Source: Streptomyces sp. NBC_01241 (GTDB lineage: Bacteria; Actinomycetota; Actinomycetes; Streptomycetales; Streptomycetaceae). From it: 64,000 bases of DNA. Positions 36,805 to 44,702 of this stretch are shown here, piece after piece. The stretch spans positions 1,736,001-1,800,000 of the forward strand of contig NZ_CP108494.1 in assembly GCF_041435435.1 (NCBI RefSeq), in the 5' to 3' direction. Position numbers and translations under genes: made by a program. The notes under the pieces are model-generated. The model did no database searches. It was not told the DNA's origin and saw only the letters and a program-made list of their open reading frames with translations. Position 1 is the stretch's first letter. Each line of letters opens with the position of its first letter.

Positions 36805-36972
36805 TCAGAGTGCCGAGTTGAACGTCGACGCCTGAGTGCGGTGACCGGTTGACGCGGCGTGCACACGGCCGAGCTTCCGGGCAGCAGCAGCGCCGCGGAC
36901 ATCGATCTCGGCGAGCGGCACACGGATCTTCTTCGCAACGGCGAAGGAGGAGGAGGATTCAGAGGTCTTCAC
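36805..36972 (-). CDS. fxsA: FxsA, FxSxx-COOH cyclophane RiPP precursor
   Basis: This 55-residue precursor begins VKTSESSSSFAVAKKIRVPL and ends STFNSAL, which fits the defining C-terminal motif F-x-S-x-x (here F-N-S-A-L). The leader contains IRVPLAEIDV, plausibly recognised by FxsB, and a central Ala/Arg-rich stretch. GTG 36972 has AAGGA 5 nt upstream. The gene is small, transcribed with fxsB, fxsC and fxsT, and its C terminus is the likely substrate of the Phe-to-Ser crosslinking reaction. The fate of the peptide after modification (release, receptor, effector) is unknown. Confidence 0.9.
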   Translation of the reverse strand: MKTSESSSSFAVAKKIRVPLAEIDVRGAAAARKLGRVHAASTGHRTQASTFNSAL

Positions 36973-37040
36973 GGTCGTCCTTGAGGGGGTTCGTTCCGAT
37001 GGAATGGTTCCAGACAGGAATTGCGACAACGGTATCTGCA

Positions 37041-37172
37041 CCATTGCAGTGCCTGGCGGCACGACTTTACTCTCATGGCCTCGGTTCGCAACTGAGGACG
37101 CCCACTTGCAACGAGAGCGTCACGTGGGGACGTCCCGAACCGAACGGAAGCATCGATTCCGCCATTGCAGTG
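37041..37172. promoter_or_regulatory. Direct repeats in the divergent fxsA/DUF4231 promoter region
   Basis: CCATTGCAGTG occurs at 37041-37051 and again at 37162-37172. Each copy contains the near-palindrome CATTGCAGTG. The first is about 69 nt upstream of the fxsA start and the second is 28 nt upstream of the DUF4231 start. This is a plausible shared regulator site, inferred from position only. Confidence 0.45.
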
Positions 37173-37199
37173 ACGACATAACCGCAGACGGGGGTGAAC

Positions 37200-38126
37200 A
37201 TGACGGCGATTCCCGGACCACTCCAGAGCATGGTGTTCAGGAACGCTGATCTGCCGGAGCTCTTCCACCACACGGACGCGATCGCCATCGCGAGCCAGCG
37301 GGAGGCTGTGAACACCACCCGCGTCCAGCTGATCCTGCTGGTCACGGGCGCGATACCGGCAGCGGTGCCCTGGCACGCGGAGGTGGCGGGCACGCTTCAA
37401 CTCGCCGACGTCCTCAGCGTATTGGCCTACGCGGGTGTCCTGATCACGACGTACCTCACCGCCCACCGCAAAGCAAAGTCGCAATGGCAACTCAACCGGT
37501 CCGCCGCGGAGTTCATCAAGTCGACGTGCTGGCGCTATTCGGTGCACGGCTCTCCTTTCGACACCCGCGTCCAGCACCCGGAGGCGATGTTCGCGAACCG
37601 CCTCGAAGAGGGCCTTCAGGAGCTCCGCAAGGTGGGGTGGGCCGACCCCCGCGACCTGACCGCGGACTCGGGCGGGCTGATCACGGACTCCATGCGCGAG
37701 CTGCGGAACAAGGCGTTCACCGTGCGCAAGGAGACGTACGTACGGGACCGGCTGATCGAGCAGCGCAGCTGGTACCGCAGACGCCAGGAGGTGTCCCGGC
37801 GGGCCACCCTGGTCTGGTCGACCACCATTGCCGTACTGACGGCGCTCGCCCTGGTGTTCGCGCTGTTGAGGACATTCTCCGTGACCCAGTCCTTCGCCCT
37901 GACCGGGGTACTGTCGGCCGCCGCGGCGGCCTGTCTGGCGTGGAGCGAGATGCGCCGCCACCACCCGCTGATTTCGGCACACTCGCTGGTGGAGCAGGAT
38001 CTGGAGTCGATGCAGGTGGCGATGGAGACCACACTGACGGAGCAGCAGTGGCCGCGAGCGGTCTTCGAGACCGAACGCATCGTCTCCCCGCAGCACACCG
38101 ACTGGCTTGCCCGCCACCAGATGTGA
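37200..38126 (+). CDS. DUF4231 membrane protein (SLATT-like 2TM effector)
   Basis: The 308-residue protein has two hydrophobic pairs: about residues 45-85 (VQLILLVTGAIPAAVPW, SVLAYAGVLITTYLTA) and about 210-250 (TIAVLTALALVFALLRTFSV, LTGVLSAAAAACLAWSEM). A cytosolic helical region lies between them. It matches DUF4231, a member of the SLATT group of pore-forming effectors predicted in bacterial conflict systems together with SLOG nucleotide sensors. ATG 37200 is preceded by GGGGGTG. The gene is divergent from fxsA and faces a SLOG-like gene, which fits the SLATT-SLOG pairing. Activity is not proven. Confidence 0.8.
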   Translation: MTAIPGPLQSMVFRNADLPELFHHTDAIAIASQREAVNTTRVQLILLVTGAIPAAVPWHAEVAGTLQLADVLSVLAYAGVLITTYLTAHRKAKSQWQLNRSAAEFIKSTCWRYSVHGSPFDTRVQHPEAMFANRLEEGLQELRKVGWADPRDLTADSGGLITDSMRELRNKAFTVRKETYVRDRLIEQRSWYRRRQEVSRRATLVWSTTIAVLTALALVFALLRTFSVTQSFALTGVLSAAAAACLAWSEMRRHHPLISAHSLVEQDLESMQVAMETTLTEQQWPRAVFETERIVSPQHTDWLARHQM

Positions 38127-38194
38127 GGATGCGTCGGATTTCCTGTCGCCGGTGCGCCCGGTGACGTACGAACGGCCGGGCGAACCGGTAGGCG

Positions 38195-38671
38195 TCAGCG
38201 CTCCACGCCCTCGCGCCAGATCACGGTCACCGGGCGGCCCAGGTTGCGGGCATAGGTCACGATGTCGCCCGTGCCGCCGAAGCCCCGGGCCGGCCTTCCG
38301 TCCCATACGGCGAGCAGCCGGTCGCAGTGGTCGGCGATGTACGCGCCCGCCGCGTAGTACGCCTCGTCGGTGGAGTGCGGGTAGTCCAGCCGGATCTCCC
38401 GGACCGCCCGGTTCTTGAGGGCCTGGTAGCGGGCGAGTTCGGTCGCGTCGGCGAAACTGGATTCATAGTCGCCACTGGGGATGACCACGGTCAGATCCGC
38501 GCCGCGGGCCAGAGCCAGATCGGCGAAGAGCTGGTCCGCTCCCACCGCCAGACTGGAGAGGGCCTCCAGGGAGCCTTCGAAGCCGCAGAGCGCTGCCTGT
38601 AACCCGGCCAGCACATGGGCATGGGCCTCTTCCGGAATGCTGCGATGGCCGGTCACTCCGATGCGTTTCAC
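38195..38671 (-). CDS. SLOG-like nucleotide-sensing protein
   Basis: The 158-residue protein has a Rossmann-like fold: KRIGVTGHRSIPEEA, SSLAVGADQLFADLALARGA, VVIPSGDYESSF, AGAYIADHCDRLLAVWDG and RGFGGTGDIVTYARNLGRPV. The GxTGHR, GADQ and GGTGD motifs suit SLOG/LOG-like domains, which bind nucleotides or modified nucleotides and often sit beside SLATT effectors. The GTG at 38671 precedes the conserved part; the ribosome site is weak. It is convergent with the DUF4231 gene. The ligand is unknown. Confidence 0.75.
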   Translation of the reverse strand: MKRIGVTGHRSIPEEAHAHVLAGLQAALCGFEGSLEALSSLAVGADQLFADLALARGADLTVVIPSGDYESSFADATELARYQALKNRAVREIRLDYPHSTDEAYYAAGAYIADHCDRLLAVWDGRPARGFGGTGDIVTYARNLGRPVTVIWREGVER

Positions 38672-38801
38672 GGACCTGGAACCCCCTGATGTGTCTGCGG
38701 GGGTCCCCGGAGGGCATCCCTCCGGGAGGCACAGCATCCGCCCCCGTTTGCTCCTGCTTGACCGACCTGCCCCACATTCTCTCAAAAGCCGTGGGGTGAG
38801 C

Positions 38802-38835
38802 GGGAGCCCCCGCCCAGATTTCGGGCGGGGACTCC
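38802..38835 (-). terminator. Hairpin downstream of the streptogrisin-like protease gene
   Basis: GGAGCCCCCGCCC pairs with GGGCGGGGACTCC around AGATTTC (one mismatch). It lies about 50 nt after the protease stop on the minus strand, the expected terminator position. Confidence 0.65.
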
Positions 38836-38882
38836 GTTTCGGCCGACTGCGTGTTCCAGGGCCAAACCGGGGTGTTGGAGCG

Positions 38883-39782
38883 TCAGTTCAGGGTGACCCC
38901 GTACGCGCTGAGTGCCGTAGTGACCGGCTGGAAGTACGTGGTGCCACCGGAGCTGCAGTTGCCACTGCCGCCCGAGGTGAGACCGATCGCCTTCGAGCCG
39001 GAGTAGAGCGGACCACCGGAGTCGCCGGGCTCCGCACACACGTTGGTCTTGATCATGCCGTAGACGATGTCGCCGTTGCCGTAGTTGACCGTGGCGTTGA
39101 GGCCCGTGACGCTGCCGCTGTGGACGCCGGTGGTGGAACCGCGGCGGGTGACGGACATGCCGACCGTGGCGTTGGCCGCTCCGGTGATGGTGACACTGCC
39201 GACGGTGCCCGGGTGGGCGAGCGAGGTGTTGTCGTACCGCACCAGGCCGTAGTCATTGGTCGGGAAGCTGGATCCGACCGTCGGGCCGATCTTGGTCGTG
39301 TTCGAGGAGTTGGTGTACCAGGGCGGGTTGCCGTCGGTGCAGTGACCGGCGGTCAGGAAGTAGTAGGTGCTGCCGCTGTGGACGTTGAAGCCGAGGGAGC
39401 AGCGCCAGCCGGGGGCGTAGATCGCATCGCCGCCGGAGAGCAGTTTGCTGAGCTTTCCGGCGGTGCGCTCGATCCGCAGCGCGCCGGCGTTGGCTCCGAC
39501 GGACTGCTTGATCTGCTTGATCTCGGCCTGCGAGACCCTGCTGTCCGCGGTGACCACGAGGGTGTTGGTCGCCGGGTCGATGCTCCAGGCGGTCCCCGCG
39601 ACATCGGCGCCGAGCACGGCGTCGCTCGCGGCGGAGAGCTGTTTGGCGCTGAACGTGGTGGCGGTGTCGGCCTGGGCCGTGGGGACGGCGAGTGCGGCGA
39701 CGGCGATCAGGCCTGCGGCGATGGCGACAGCCCTGATGCGTCTTGCGGTGCCGCTGAGGGGGGTGGTGCGCTTGATCCTCAC
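38883..39782 (-). CDS. Streptogrisin-like secreted S1 serine protease (streptogrisin B type)
   Basis: This 299-residue prepro-enzyme has a Tat/Sec-like signal ([14 protein letters not shown], hydrophobic core, QAD cleavage region). A propeptide of about 75 residues follows ([19 protein letters not shown]). The mature chymotrypsin-fold protease starts near [13 protein letters not shown]. The catalytic residues are visible: His in [10 protein letters not shown], Asp in [11 protein letters not shown], and Ser in [33 protein letters not shown] matches the streptogrisin B C terminus. The start is GTG 39782, 8 nt after GGGAGG. The propeptide acts as an intramolecular chaperone, and the enzyme degrades extracellular protein. 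Expression is usually growth-phase linked. Confidence 0.93.
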   Translation of the reverse strand: MRIKRTTPLSGTARRIRAVAIAAGLIAVAALAVPTAQADTATTFSAKQLSAASDAVLGADVAGTAWSIDPATNTLVVTADSRVSQAEIKQIKQSVGANAGALRIERTAGKLSKLLSGGDAIYAPGWRCSLGFNVHSGSTYYFLTAGHCTDGNPPWYTNSSNTTKIGPTVGSSFPTNDYGLVRYDNTSLAHPGTVGSVTITGAANATVGMSVTRRGSTTGVHSGSVTGLNATVNYGNGDIVYGMIKTNVCAEPGDSGGPLYSGSKAIGLTSGGSGNCSSGGTTYFQPVTTALSAYGVTLN

Positions 39783-39975
39783 TTTTCATTCCTCCCGAAA
39801 GGAATTCGGGGGTCCGCCTGTGGGGTGGTCGGACCCGTGAGGCGCAGTCGTTCGCACGGCGGCATGCCTGCGTTCCGGAATGCCGTGCTCCTGACAAGCG
39901 CTGATCGGGAGTATTCAAGGCGTCAACTTGTGGCGCAAGGGGGCCTGCTGGCCTGAACTTGTCGGACTCACGGGG

Positions 39976-40007
39976 CGGCCCCGGCAGCACATGGGCTGCC
40001 GGGGCCG
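39976..40007. terminator. Hairpin upstream of the protease gene
   Basis: CGGCCCCGGCAGC at 39976-39988 pairs perfectly with GCTGCCGGGGCCG at 39995-40007 around a 6-nt loop. It lies about 25 nt after the stop of the DUF1684 remnant, so it probably terminated that minus-strand gene. Confidence 0.65.
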
Positions 40008-40032
40008 TTGACCGGGGCGAAAGGGCGGTGCG

Positions 40033-40440
40033 TCAGCCGTCGATACGGTTCCGCTCGCCCGCCTCGACTGCGAGGGGAAGGGTGTTGCCGGGCGGCGGGA
40101 AGGCGCAGATGAAGTGGTCCGCGAAGGCGCAGGGCGGCAGCAGAGCCCGGTTGAGGTCGACCGTCACACTGCCGTCCTCGGACGGGGCCGCGGGCCGCAG
40201 GAACCGGAAGCGGTAGCGGCTGTTCCCACTGGTGGCATCTGCGAATACCGCCAGCGTGTTCTGCGGGGAGACCTGCTGGATCCGGATCTCAGCCGCCCTC
40301 TCCTGGGTACCGGCGTCGGTGTCGCCGAGCACGAAGGTGACCCCGGGCATGATCTTCAGCTCGTCGGGCCCACGACCGTACTTCGCCGGCCGCGCCTTGG
40401 CGTCGGCGTAGAAGGTACGGCCCGCCTCCAGGGTGCGCGC
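40033..40440 (-). pseudogene. 5'-truncated DUF1684-like protein remnant
   Basis: The readable part encodes LEAGRTFYADAKARPAKYG, LKIMPGVTFVLGDTDAG and then FADATSGNSRYRFRFL and VDLNRALLPPCAFADHFICA, ending in FPPPGNTLPLAVEAGE. This is the C-terminal region of DUF1684 proteins (N-R-A-x-x-P-P-C-A-F and P-x-x-N-x-L-P motifs). The N-terminal part with its start is absent; the next upstream sequence belongs to a DUF5685 remnant. It is a deletion remnant. Confidence 0.65.
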
Positions 40441-40559
40441 CGGCGCAGATCGGTGCGGATCGCGGCGGCCCGCTCGAGGTCGGTGGCCCGATTGCCCGGC
40501 GGCGGCGCGAAGGACCCGGTCTGCCGCGTTCCTGACGGACGGACAGTTCTGTCCAGGGC

Positions 40560-40936
40560 CGGGCCGTCCGCCCGGTGCGAGCACGCCGTGGTTCCGAACG
40601 CCCGGTCCACCGACTGCCGCAGTTCGTGCACCAGCAGCACATGGGCCAGCTTGTCGTCGGTGAATTCCGCGTCGCGCAGCGCCGGCCGCACGCCGCGCAG
40701 CGCGTCGTCGCACAGCCGCCGGGCCTCGACCCCGCGGTGCGTCGCCACCCGGTGGCGCGCGCGGACTGAGCCTCCGTCAGGACTGAGACGATCAGGCCGT
40801 CATAGTTCGTGGCGATCCGGGCGAACTGCCCGTGGTCCGAGCGAAGTGCGAGGCAGAGTCCGCAGAGATGGGCCATCCACTCGGTTCTGAGCCCCTCGGA
40901 CAACCGATGCGTACAGGGCCTGACGATTCCGAACAC
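40560..40936 (-). pseudogene. Internally deleted and frameshifted DUF5685 gene
   Basis: The gene starts at GTG 40936, 6 nt after GGGGGA. Its product begins FGIVRPCTHRLSEGLRTEW, then AHLCGLCLALRSDHGQFARI and NYDGLIVSVLTEAQSAR. The frame then changes near 40755. The C-terminal piece LCDDALRGVRPALRDAEF, TDDKLAHVLLVHELRQSVDRAFGTTACSH follows in another frame. The middle (about 200 residues in relatives as I recall them) is missing. The family is a Streptomyces protein of unknown role. The gene is no longer functional. Confidence 0.7.
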
Positions 40937-41244
40937 GACGATCCCCCGAGAGTCGTTCAGCTGTACGCAGAGCTCGTACGCCCGCACGAACATGCACCGT
41001 ATCGAGCGTCCCGTTCACCCGTACGTCCTCTACGTCACCCGTACGGACCGGCGCATCATATTTCTTTCTTCCAGGCCCCTGATGCAGGAGGAACCTTGAC
41101 GAACCGCCACATCTTCTGCACCAGTACCGTCACGAATCCCCTGCGCGCCGACTATCCACTTGGCGCACGATCCGCATCATGGACGACCATAGGGACACGA
41201 AAGAGATACGGAACACCACGGAACCGCGGTGAGAGGAGGCGTCC

Positions 41245-41688
41245 ATGGGATCGGTGCGCAAGGCGAGTGCCTGGCTGGGCCTCGTAGAGGACAACGACGA
41301 GCGGTACTACGACGACGACGAGTACGCCGGGGGTGCGCAGACCGGGACCGGTCAGGCCTGGGTGACCGACCCCCGGGTGCAGGTGGCCTCCGAGACGGCC
41401 GAGGAGACGGGCCGCCGGATCGCCACCGTCACCCCGGACAGCTTCCGGGACGCGCGGGCCATCGGCGAGCTTTTCCGGGACGGCGTCCCGGTGATCGTCA
41501 ACCTCACGACCATGGACCCCACCGACGCCAAGCGCGTCGTGGACTTCGCCGCAGGGCTGACCTTCGGCCTGCGCGGCTCGATCGAGCGCGTGGCCACCCG
41601 GGTCTTCCTGCTGACCCCGGCCGACACCCAGGTGGTCAGCGGCGAAGCCGCCGGCCGGCGGGCCGACGGCTTCTTCAACCAGAGCTGA
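41245..41688 (+). CDS. sflA: SepF-like cell-division protein (SflA type)
   Basis: The 147-residue SepF-family protein has an N-terminal linker ([19 protein letters not shown]). The C-terminal SepF domain runs [58 protein letters not shown]. SepF tethers FtsZ to the membrane, and Streptomyces has extra SepF-like paralogues (SflA, SflB). The gene is isolated from the division cluster, and its neighbours recall those of sflA in S. coelicolor, hence the symbol. ATG 41245 has GGAGG 6 nt upstream. The very N-terminal amphipathic membrane-targeting helix of SepF is short here. Confidence 0.85.
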   Translation: MGSVRKASAWLGLVEDNDERYYDDDEYAGGAQTGTGQAWVTDPRVQVASETAEETGRRIATVTPDSFRDARAIGELFRDGVPVIVNLTTMDPTDAKRVVDFAAGLTFGLRGSIERVATRVFLLTPADTQVVSGEAAGRRADGFFNQS

Positions 41689-41710
41689 GCAGGGCGCTCG
41701 CCGGACCTGT

Positions 41711-42922
41711 CTACCGGAACGCGTCGAGACCGGTGAGCGCCTTGCCCAGCACCAGCTGGTGCATCTCCACGGTCCCCTCGTAGGTGAGCACCGACTCCAG
41801 ATTCGTCGCATGGCGCATCACCGGGTACTCCAGCGAGATCCCGTTGGCGCCGAGGATCGTGCGCGAGGTACGGCAGATCTCGATCGCCTCCCGCACATTG
41901 TTGAGCTTTCCGAAACTGACCTGCTCCGGGCGGAGCCTGCCCGCGTCCATCCGACGGCCCAGATGATGGGCGAGCAGGATGCCCTTGTGCAGTTCCACGG
42001 CCATGTCCGCGAGCTTGGCCTGGGTGAGCTGGAAGCCACCGATCGGCCTGCCGAACTGCTCCCGGGTCCTCGCATAGTCGAGGGCCGCTTCGAAGCTGGC
42101 GCGTGCCGCGCCCATGGCTCCCCAGACGATGCCGTAACGGGCATGGCTGAGACAGCTGAGCGGGCCGCGCAGACCGGTGACCCCGGGGAGTACGGCATCG
42201 GCCGGCAGCCGTACCTCGTCGAGGACCAGCTCGCTGGTGACGGAGGCGCGCAGCGACCACTTGTGCTTGATCTCGGGCGCCGAGAAGCCGGGGGTACCGG
42301 CCGGCACGACGAAGCCGCGGATTCCGCCGCCCGCGTCGCCCTCGTCGGTCTGCGCCCAGACGACGGCGACGCCGGCGACCGAGCCGTTGGTGATCCACAT
42401 CTTGCGGCCGGTGAGTACCCAGTCCTCGCCATCGCGCTTGGCGTACGTCCGCATCCCGGCGGGGTCGGAGCCGTGGTCCGGCTCGGTGAGGCCGAAGCAG
42501 CCGATGATCTCGCCGGCCGCCATGCCCGGGAGCCACTGCTGCCGCTGCTCCTCGGAGCCGAAGCGGTGGATGGCGTACATGGCGAGCGATCCCTGTACGG
42601 AGACGAGGGAGCGGATTCCCGAGTCCGCCGCTTCGAGTTCCAGGCAGGCCAGCCCGTACTGGACGGCGGTGGCGCCCGCACAGCCGTAGCCCTGGAGGGA
42701 CATGCCGAGGGCGCCGAGCGAGCCGAGCTCACGGGCCAGTTCGCGGATGCCGGGCAGCTCGCCGTTCTCGTACCACTCGGCGATGTGCGGCAGGACCCGG
42801 TCGGTGGCCCAGTCGCGGACGGTGTCGCGGATGGCGAGGTCCTCGGCGCTGAGCAGATCGTCGATGCCGATCGGGTCGGCGGGGTCGAAGGGCGGGAGCT
42901 TCGAGGACGGAGTGGTGGACAT
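41711..42922 (-). CDS. Acyl-CoA dehydrogenase (glutaryl-CoA dehydrogenase-like)
   Basis: The 403-residue FAD enzyme has the full acyl-CoA dehydrogenase domain order: LARELGSLGALGMSLQGYGCAG, CFGLTEPDHGSDPAGM (FAD region), WITNGSVAGVAVVWAQT, YARTREQFGRPIGGFQLTQAKLADM, and the catalytic Glu in LTYEGTVEMHQLVLGKAL. The YEGT motif and length fit glutaryl-CoA dehydrogenases of lysine/tryptophan breakdown. I cannot exclude a different acyl substrate. ATG 42922 has GGAGG 7 nt upstream. A palindrome sits in the promoter. It uses an electron-transfer flavoprotein partner not encoded here. Confidence 0.92.
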   Translation of the reverse strand: MSTTPSSKLPPFDPADPIGIDDLLSAEDLAIRDTVRDWATDRVLPHIAEWYENGELPGIRELARELGSLGALGMSLQGYGCAGATAVQYGLACLELEAADSGIRSLVSVQGSLAMYAIHRFGSEEQRQQWLPGMAAGEIIGCFGLTEPDHGSDPAGMRTYAKRDGEDWVLTGRKMWITNGSVAGVAVVWAQTDEGDAGGGIRGFVVPAGTPGFSAPEIKHKWSLRASVTSELVLDEVRLPADAVLPGVTGLRGPLSCLSHARYGIVWGAMGAARASFEAALDYARTREQFGRPIGGFQLTQAKLADMAVELHKGILLAHHLGRRMDAGRLRPEQVSFGKLNNVREAIEICRTSRTILGANGISLEYPVMRHATNLESVLTYEGTVEMHQLVLGKALTGLDAFR

Positions 42923-42954
42923 GAGGGTGCCTCCGGCGGCTCGCACGATGCTAA

Positions 42955-42971
42955 AACTAGCGGTGTTAGTT
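42955..42971. promoter_or_regulatory. 17-bp palindrome upstream of the acyl-CoA dehydrogenase gene
   Basis: AACTAGCGGTGTTAGTT is a near-perfect inverted repeat (AACTA and TAGTT arms) about 33 nt upstream of the dehydrogenase start. Its size is typical of a TetR- or MarR-family operator. The regulator is not identified in the neighbouring genes. Confidence 0.5.
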
Positions 42972-42995
42972 ATGGCGTCGCACCGACGTTACGGC

Positions 42996-44702
42996 TCAGT
43001 GTCCCGCCCGTCCAGAGCCGGTCGCCTCGGCGGGTCGCGGGCGCCGGACGGGTATCGCCGGCGGCCGCTGCGCACAGCCTGCGACGGGCGCCTCCTGCGG
43101 ACCGTGGATCTCCGGCGCCTCGCTCGCGTCGGCCTCGTGAGGTTCGCGGAGAACCGGCGACAGGCACTCCATCCTCCGCGGCAGCCGCAGCGCGGCGAGC
43201 GCCCCGATCAGCAGCAGAGCCGCACTGACCAGCAGCGTGACGTGCAGCCCGATGATGAAGGAATGACGGGCCGTGGAGCGCAGCGCCTCGCCCAGCGGAC
43301 CGCCCAGCCGGTCCGCCACCTGGTAGGCCTCGCCGAGCGAGTGGGCGGCGGCCGCACCGTCCCCGGCGGGGACGCCCGCTGCGGGAAGTTTCGCGAGTCC
43401 GGGGGTGTAGGCGGCGTTCATGACGCTGCCGAGCAGGGCGATCCCCATGCCCGCGCCCAACTGGTACGAGGTCTCCCCTATCGCCGCCGCTCCGCCCGCC
43501 CGGTCGGCGGGCGCCTCGCTGAGCATGGATTCGTACGCCCCGAAGAGCGTGGACTGGAGCCCGAAGCCGAGCGCGACGAAGGCCGCGGTCAGCAGACCGG
43601 GCCGGTCGTGCTGCCCCATCGCCGTCAGGACCAGCACCGAGGCGGCCGTGAGCACGAAGCCCCAGCCGACCATCCGGCGCGGCCCGATGCGGCGCAGCGT
43701 GTACGAGCCGGTGGCGCCCGCGGCCATGGCCGCGAAGGTGAGCGGCAGCAGCCGCAGCCCGGTCTCCAGCGGACTCAGGCCGAGGACGAGCTGGAGGTAC
43801 TGCACGGCTATCAGTTCCAGCCCGACCAGGGCGAGCATCGCGAGGACGATGCAGCCCACCGCCGTGGAGAACGCGGGCCTGGCGAACATCCCGATGTCGA
43901 TCAGCGGATGCGTACGGCGCTTCTGGCGGCGTACGAAGGCGATGAGCAGTACGGCCCCGATCAGCAGCGGGCCCAGCGTGGCCGGGCTCAGCAGTCCCTC
44001 ACCGGTGCCCGCCCGCTTCACCCCGAGGACGACACCGAGCACTCCGGCCGCGGCCATCAGCGCACCGAGCACATCCCACGGGCCGTCGTCGCTGCCGCGC
44101 GACTCGGGCAGCAGCAGGCGGCCGACCGGCAGGACCAGGGCCATCAGCGGGACATTGATCAGGAAGACGGAGCCCCACCAGAAGTGCTCGACGAGGAAGC
44201 CGCCTATGACGGGTCCGGTGGCGGCGCCGACGGCGGCGACCGCGGTCCAGACACCGATCGCCACGGCCCGCTCGCGCCGGTCGGGGAAGACCTGGCGGAG
44301 GATCGACAGCGTCGCGGGCATGATCATCGCGCCGCCGACTCCGAGCAGGGCACGGGCCGCTATCAGTACACCGGGACTGTCGGCCAGCGCGGCCACCCCG
44401 GAGGCGACGCCGAAGAGGGCATAGCCGAGCAGCAGGATGCGGCGCCGGCCGACCCGGTCACCCAGGGTGCCGAAGAGGATCAGCAGCGAGGCGCAGACCA
44501 GCGGATAGGCGTCCACGATCCAGAGCAGCCCGACGGCGCTGGGCCGCAGGTCCTCGGTGACGGCGGGGACGGCGACGTGGAGCACGGTCGCATCAAGGGC
44601 GACGAGCAGCAGGCTGAGGCAGAGAACGACGAGGACGACCCATCGGTTGGCACCGTCGGCGGCTGAGCGCAGCCGGAATCGGGCTGTGGTCGTCCAGGAC
44701 AT
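42996..44702 (-). CDS. DHA2-family MFS multidrug exporter (14 TM helices)
   Basis: The 568-residue transporter has about 14 predicted transmembrane helices. Motifs are LVALDATVLHVAVPAVTEDL, FGTLGDRVGRRRILLLG (cytoplasmic loop 2-3), and AMIMPATLSILRQVFPDRRERAVAIGVW, as in the EmrB/QacA drug:proton antiporter group. The Arg/Pro-rich C terminus is cytosolic. ATG 44702 is 9 nt after GGGAGG. The gene is transcribed toward the dehydrogenase gene, with only 73 nt between its stop and the dehydrogenase start. The drug or metabolite exported is unknown. Confidence 0.92.
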   Translation of the reverse strand: MSWTTTARFRLRSAADGANRWVVLVVLCLSLLLVALDATVLHVAVPAVTEDLRPSAVGLLWIVDAYPLVCASLLILFGTLGDRVGRRRILLLGYALFGVASGVAALADSPGVLIAARALLGVGGAMIMPATLSILRQVFPDRRERAVAIGVWTAVAAVGAATGPVIGGFLVEHFWWGSVFLINVPLMALVLPVGRLLLPESRGSDDGPWDVLGALMAAAGVLGVVLGVKRAGTGEGLLSPATLGPLLIGAVLLIAFVRRQKRRTHPLIDIGMFARPAFSTAVGCIVLAMLALVGLELIAVQYLQLVLGLSPLETGLRLLPLTFAAMAAGATGSYTLRRIGPRRMVGWGFVLTAASVLVLTAMGQHDRPGLLTAAFVALGFGLQSTLFGAYESMLSEAPADRAGGAAAIGETSYQLGAGMGIALLGSVMNAAYTPGLAKLPAAGVPAGDGAAAAHSLGEAYQVADRLGGPLGEALRSTARHSFIIGLHVTLLVSAALLLIGALAALRLPRRMECLSPVLREPHEADASEAPEIHGPQEAPVAGCAQRPPAIPVRRPRPAEATGSGRAGH

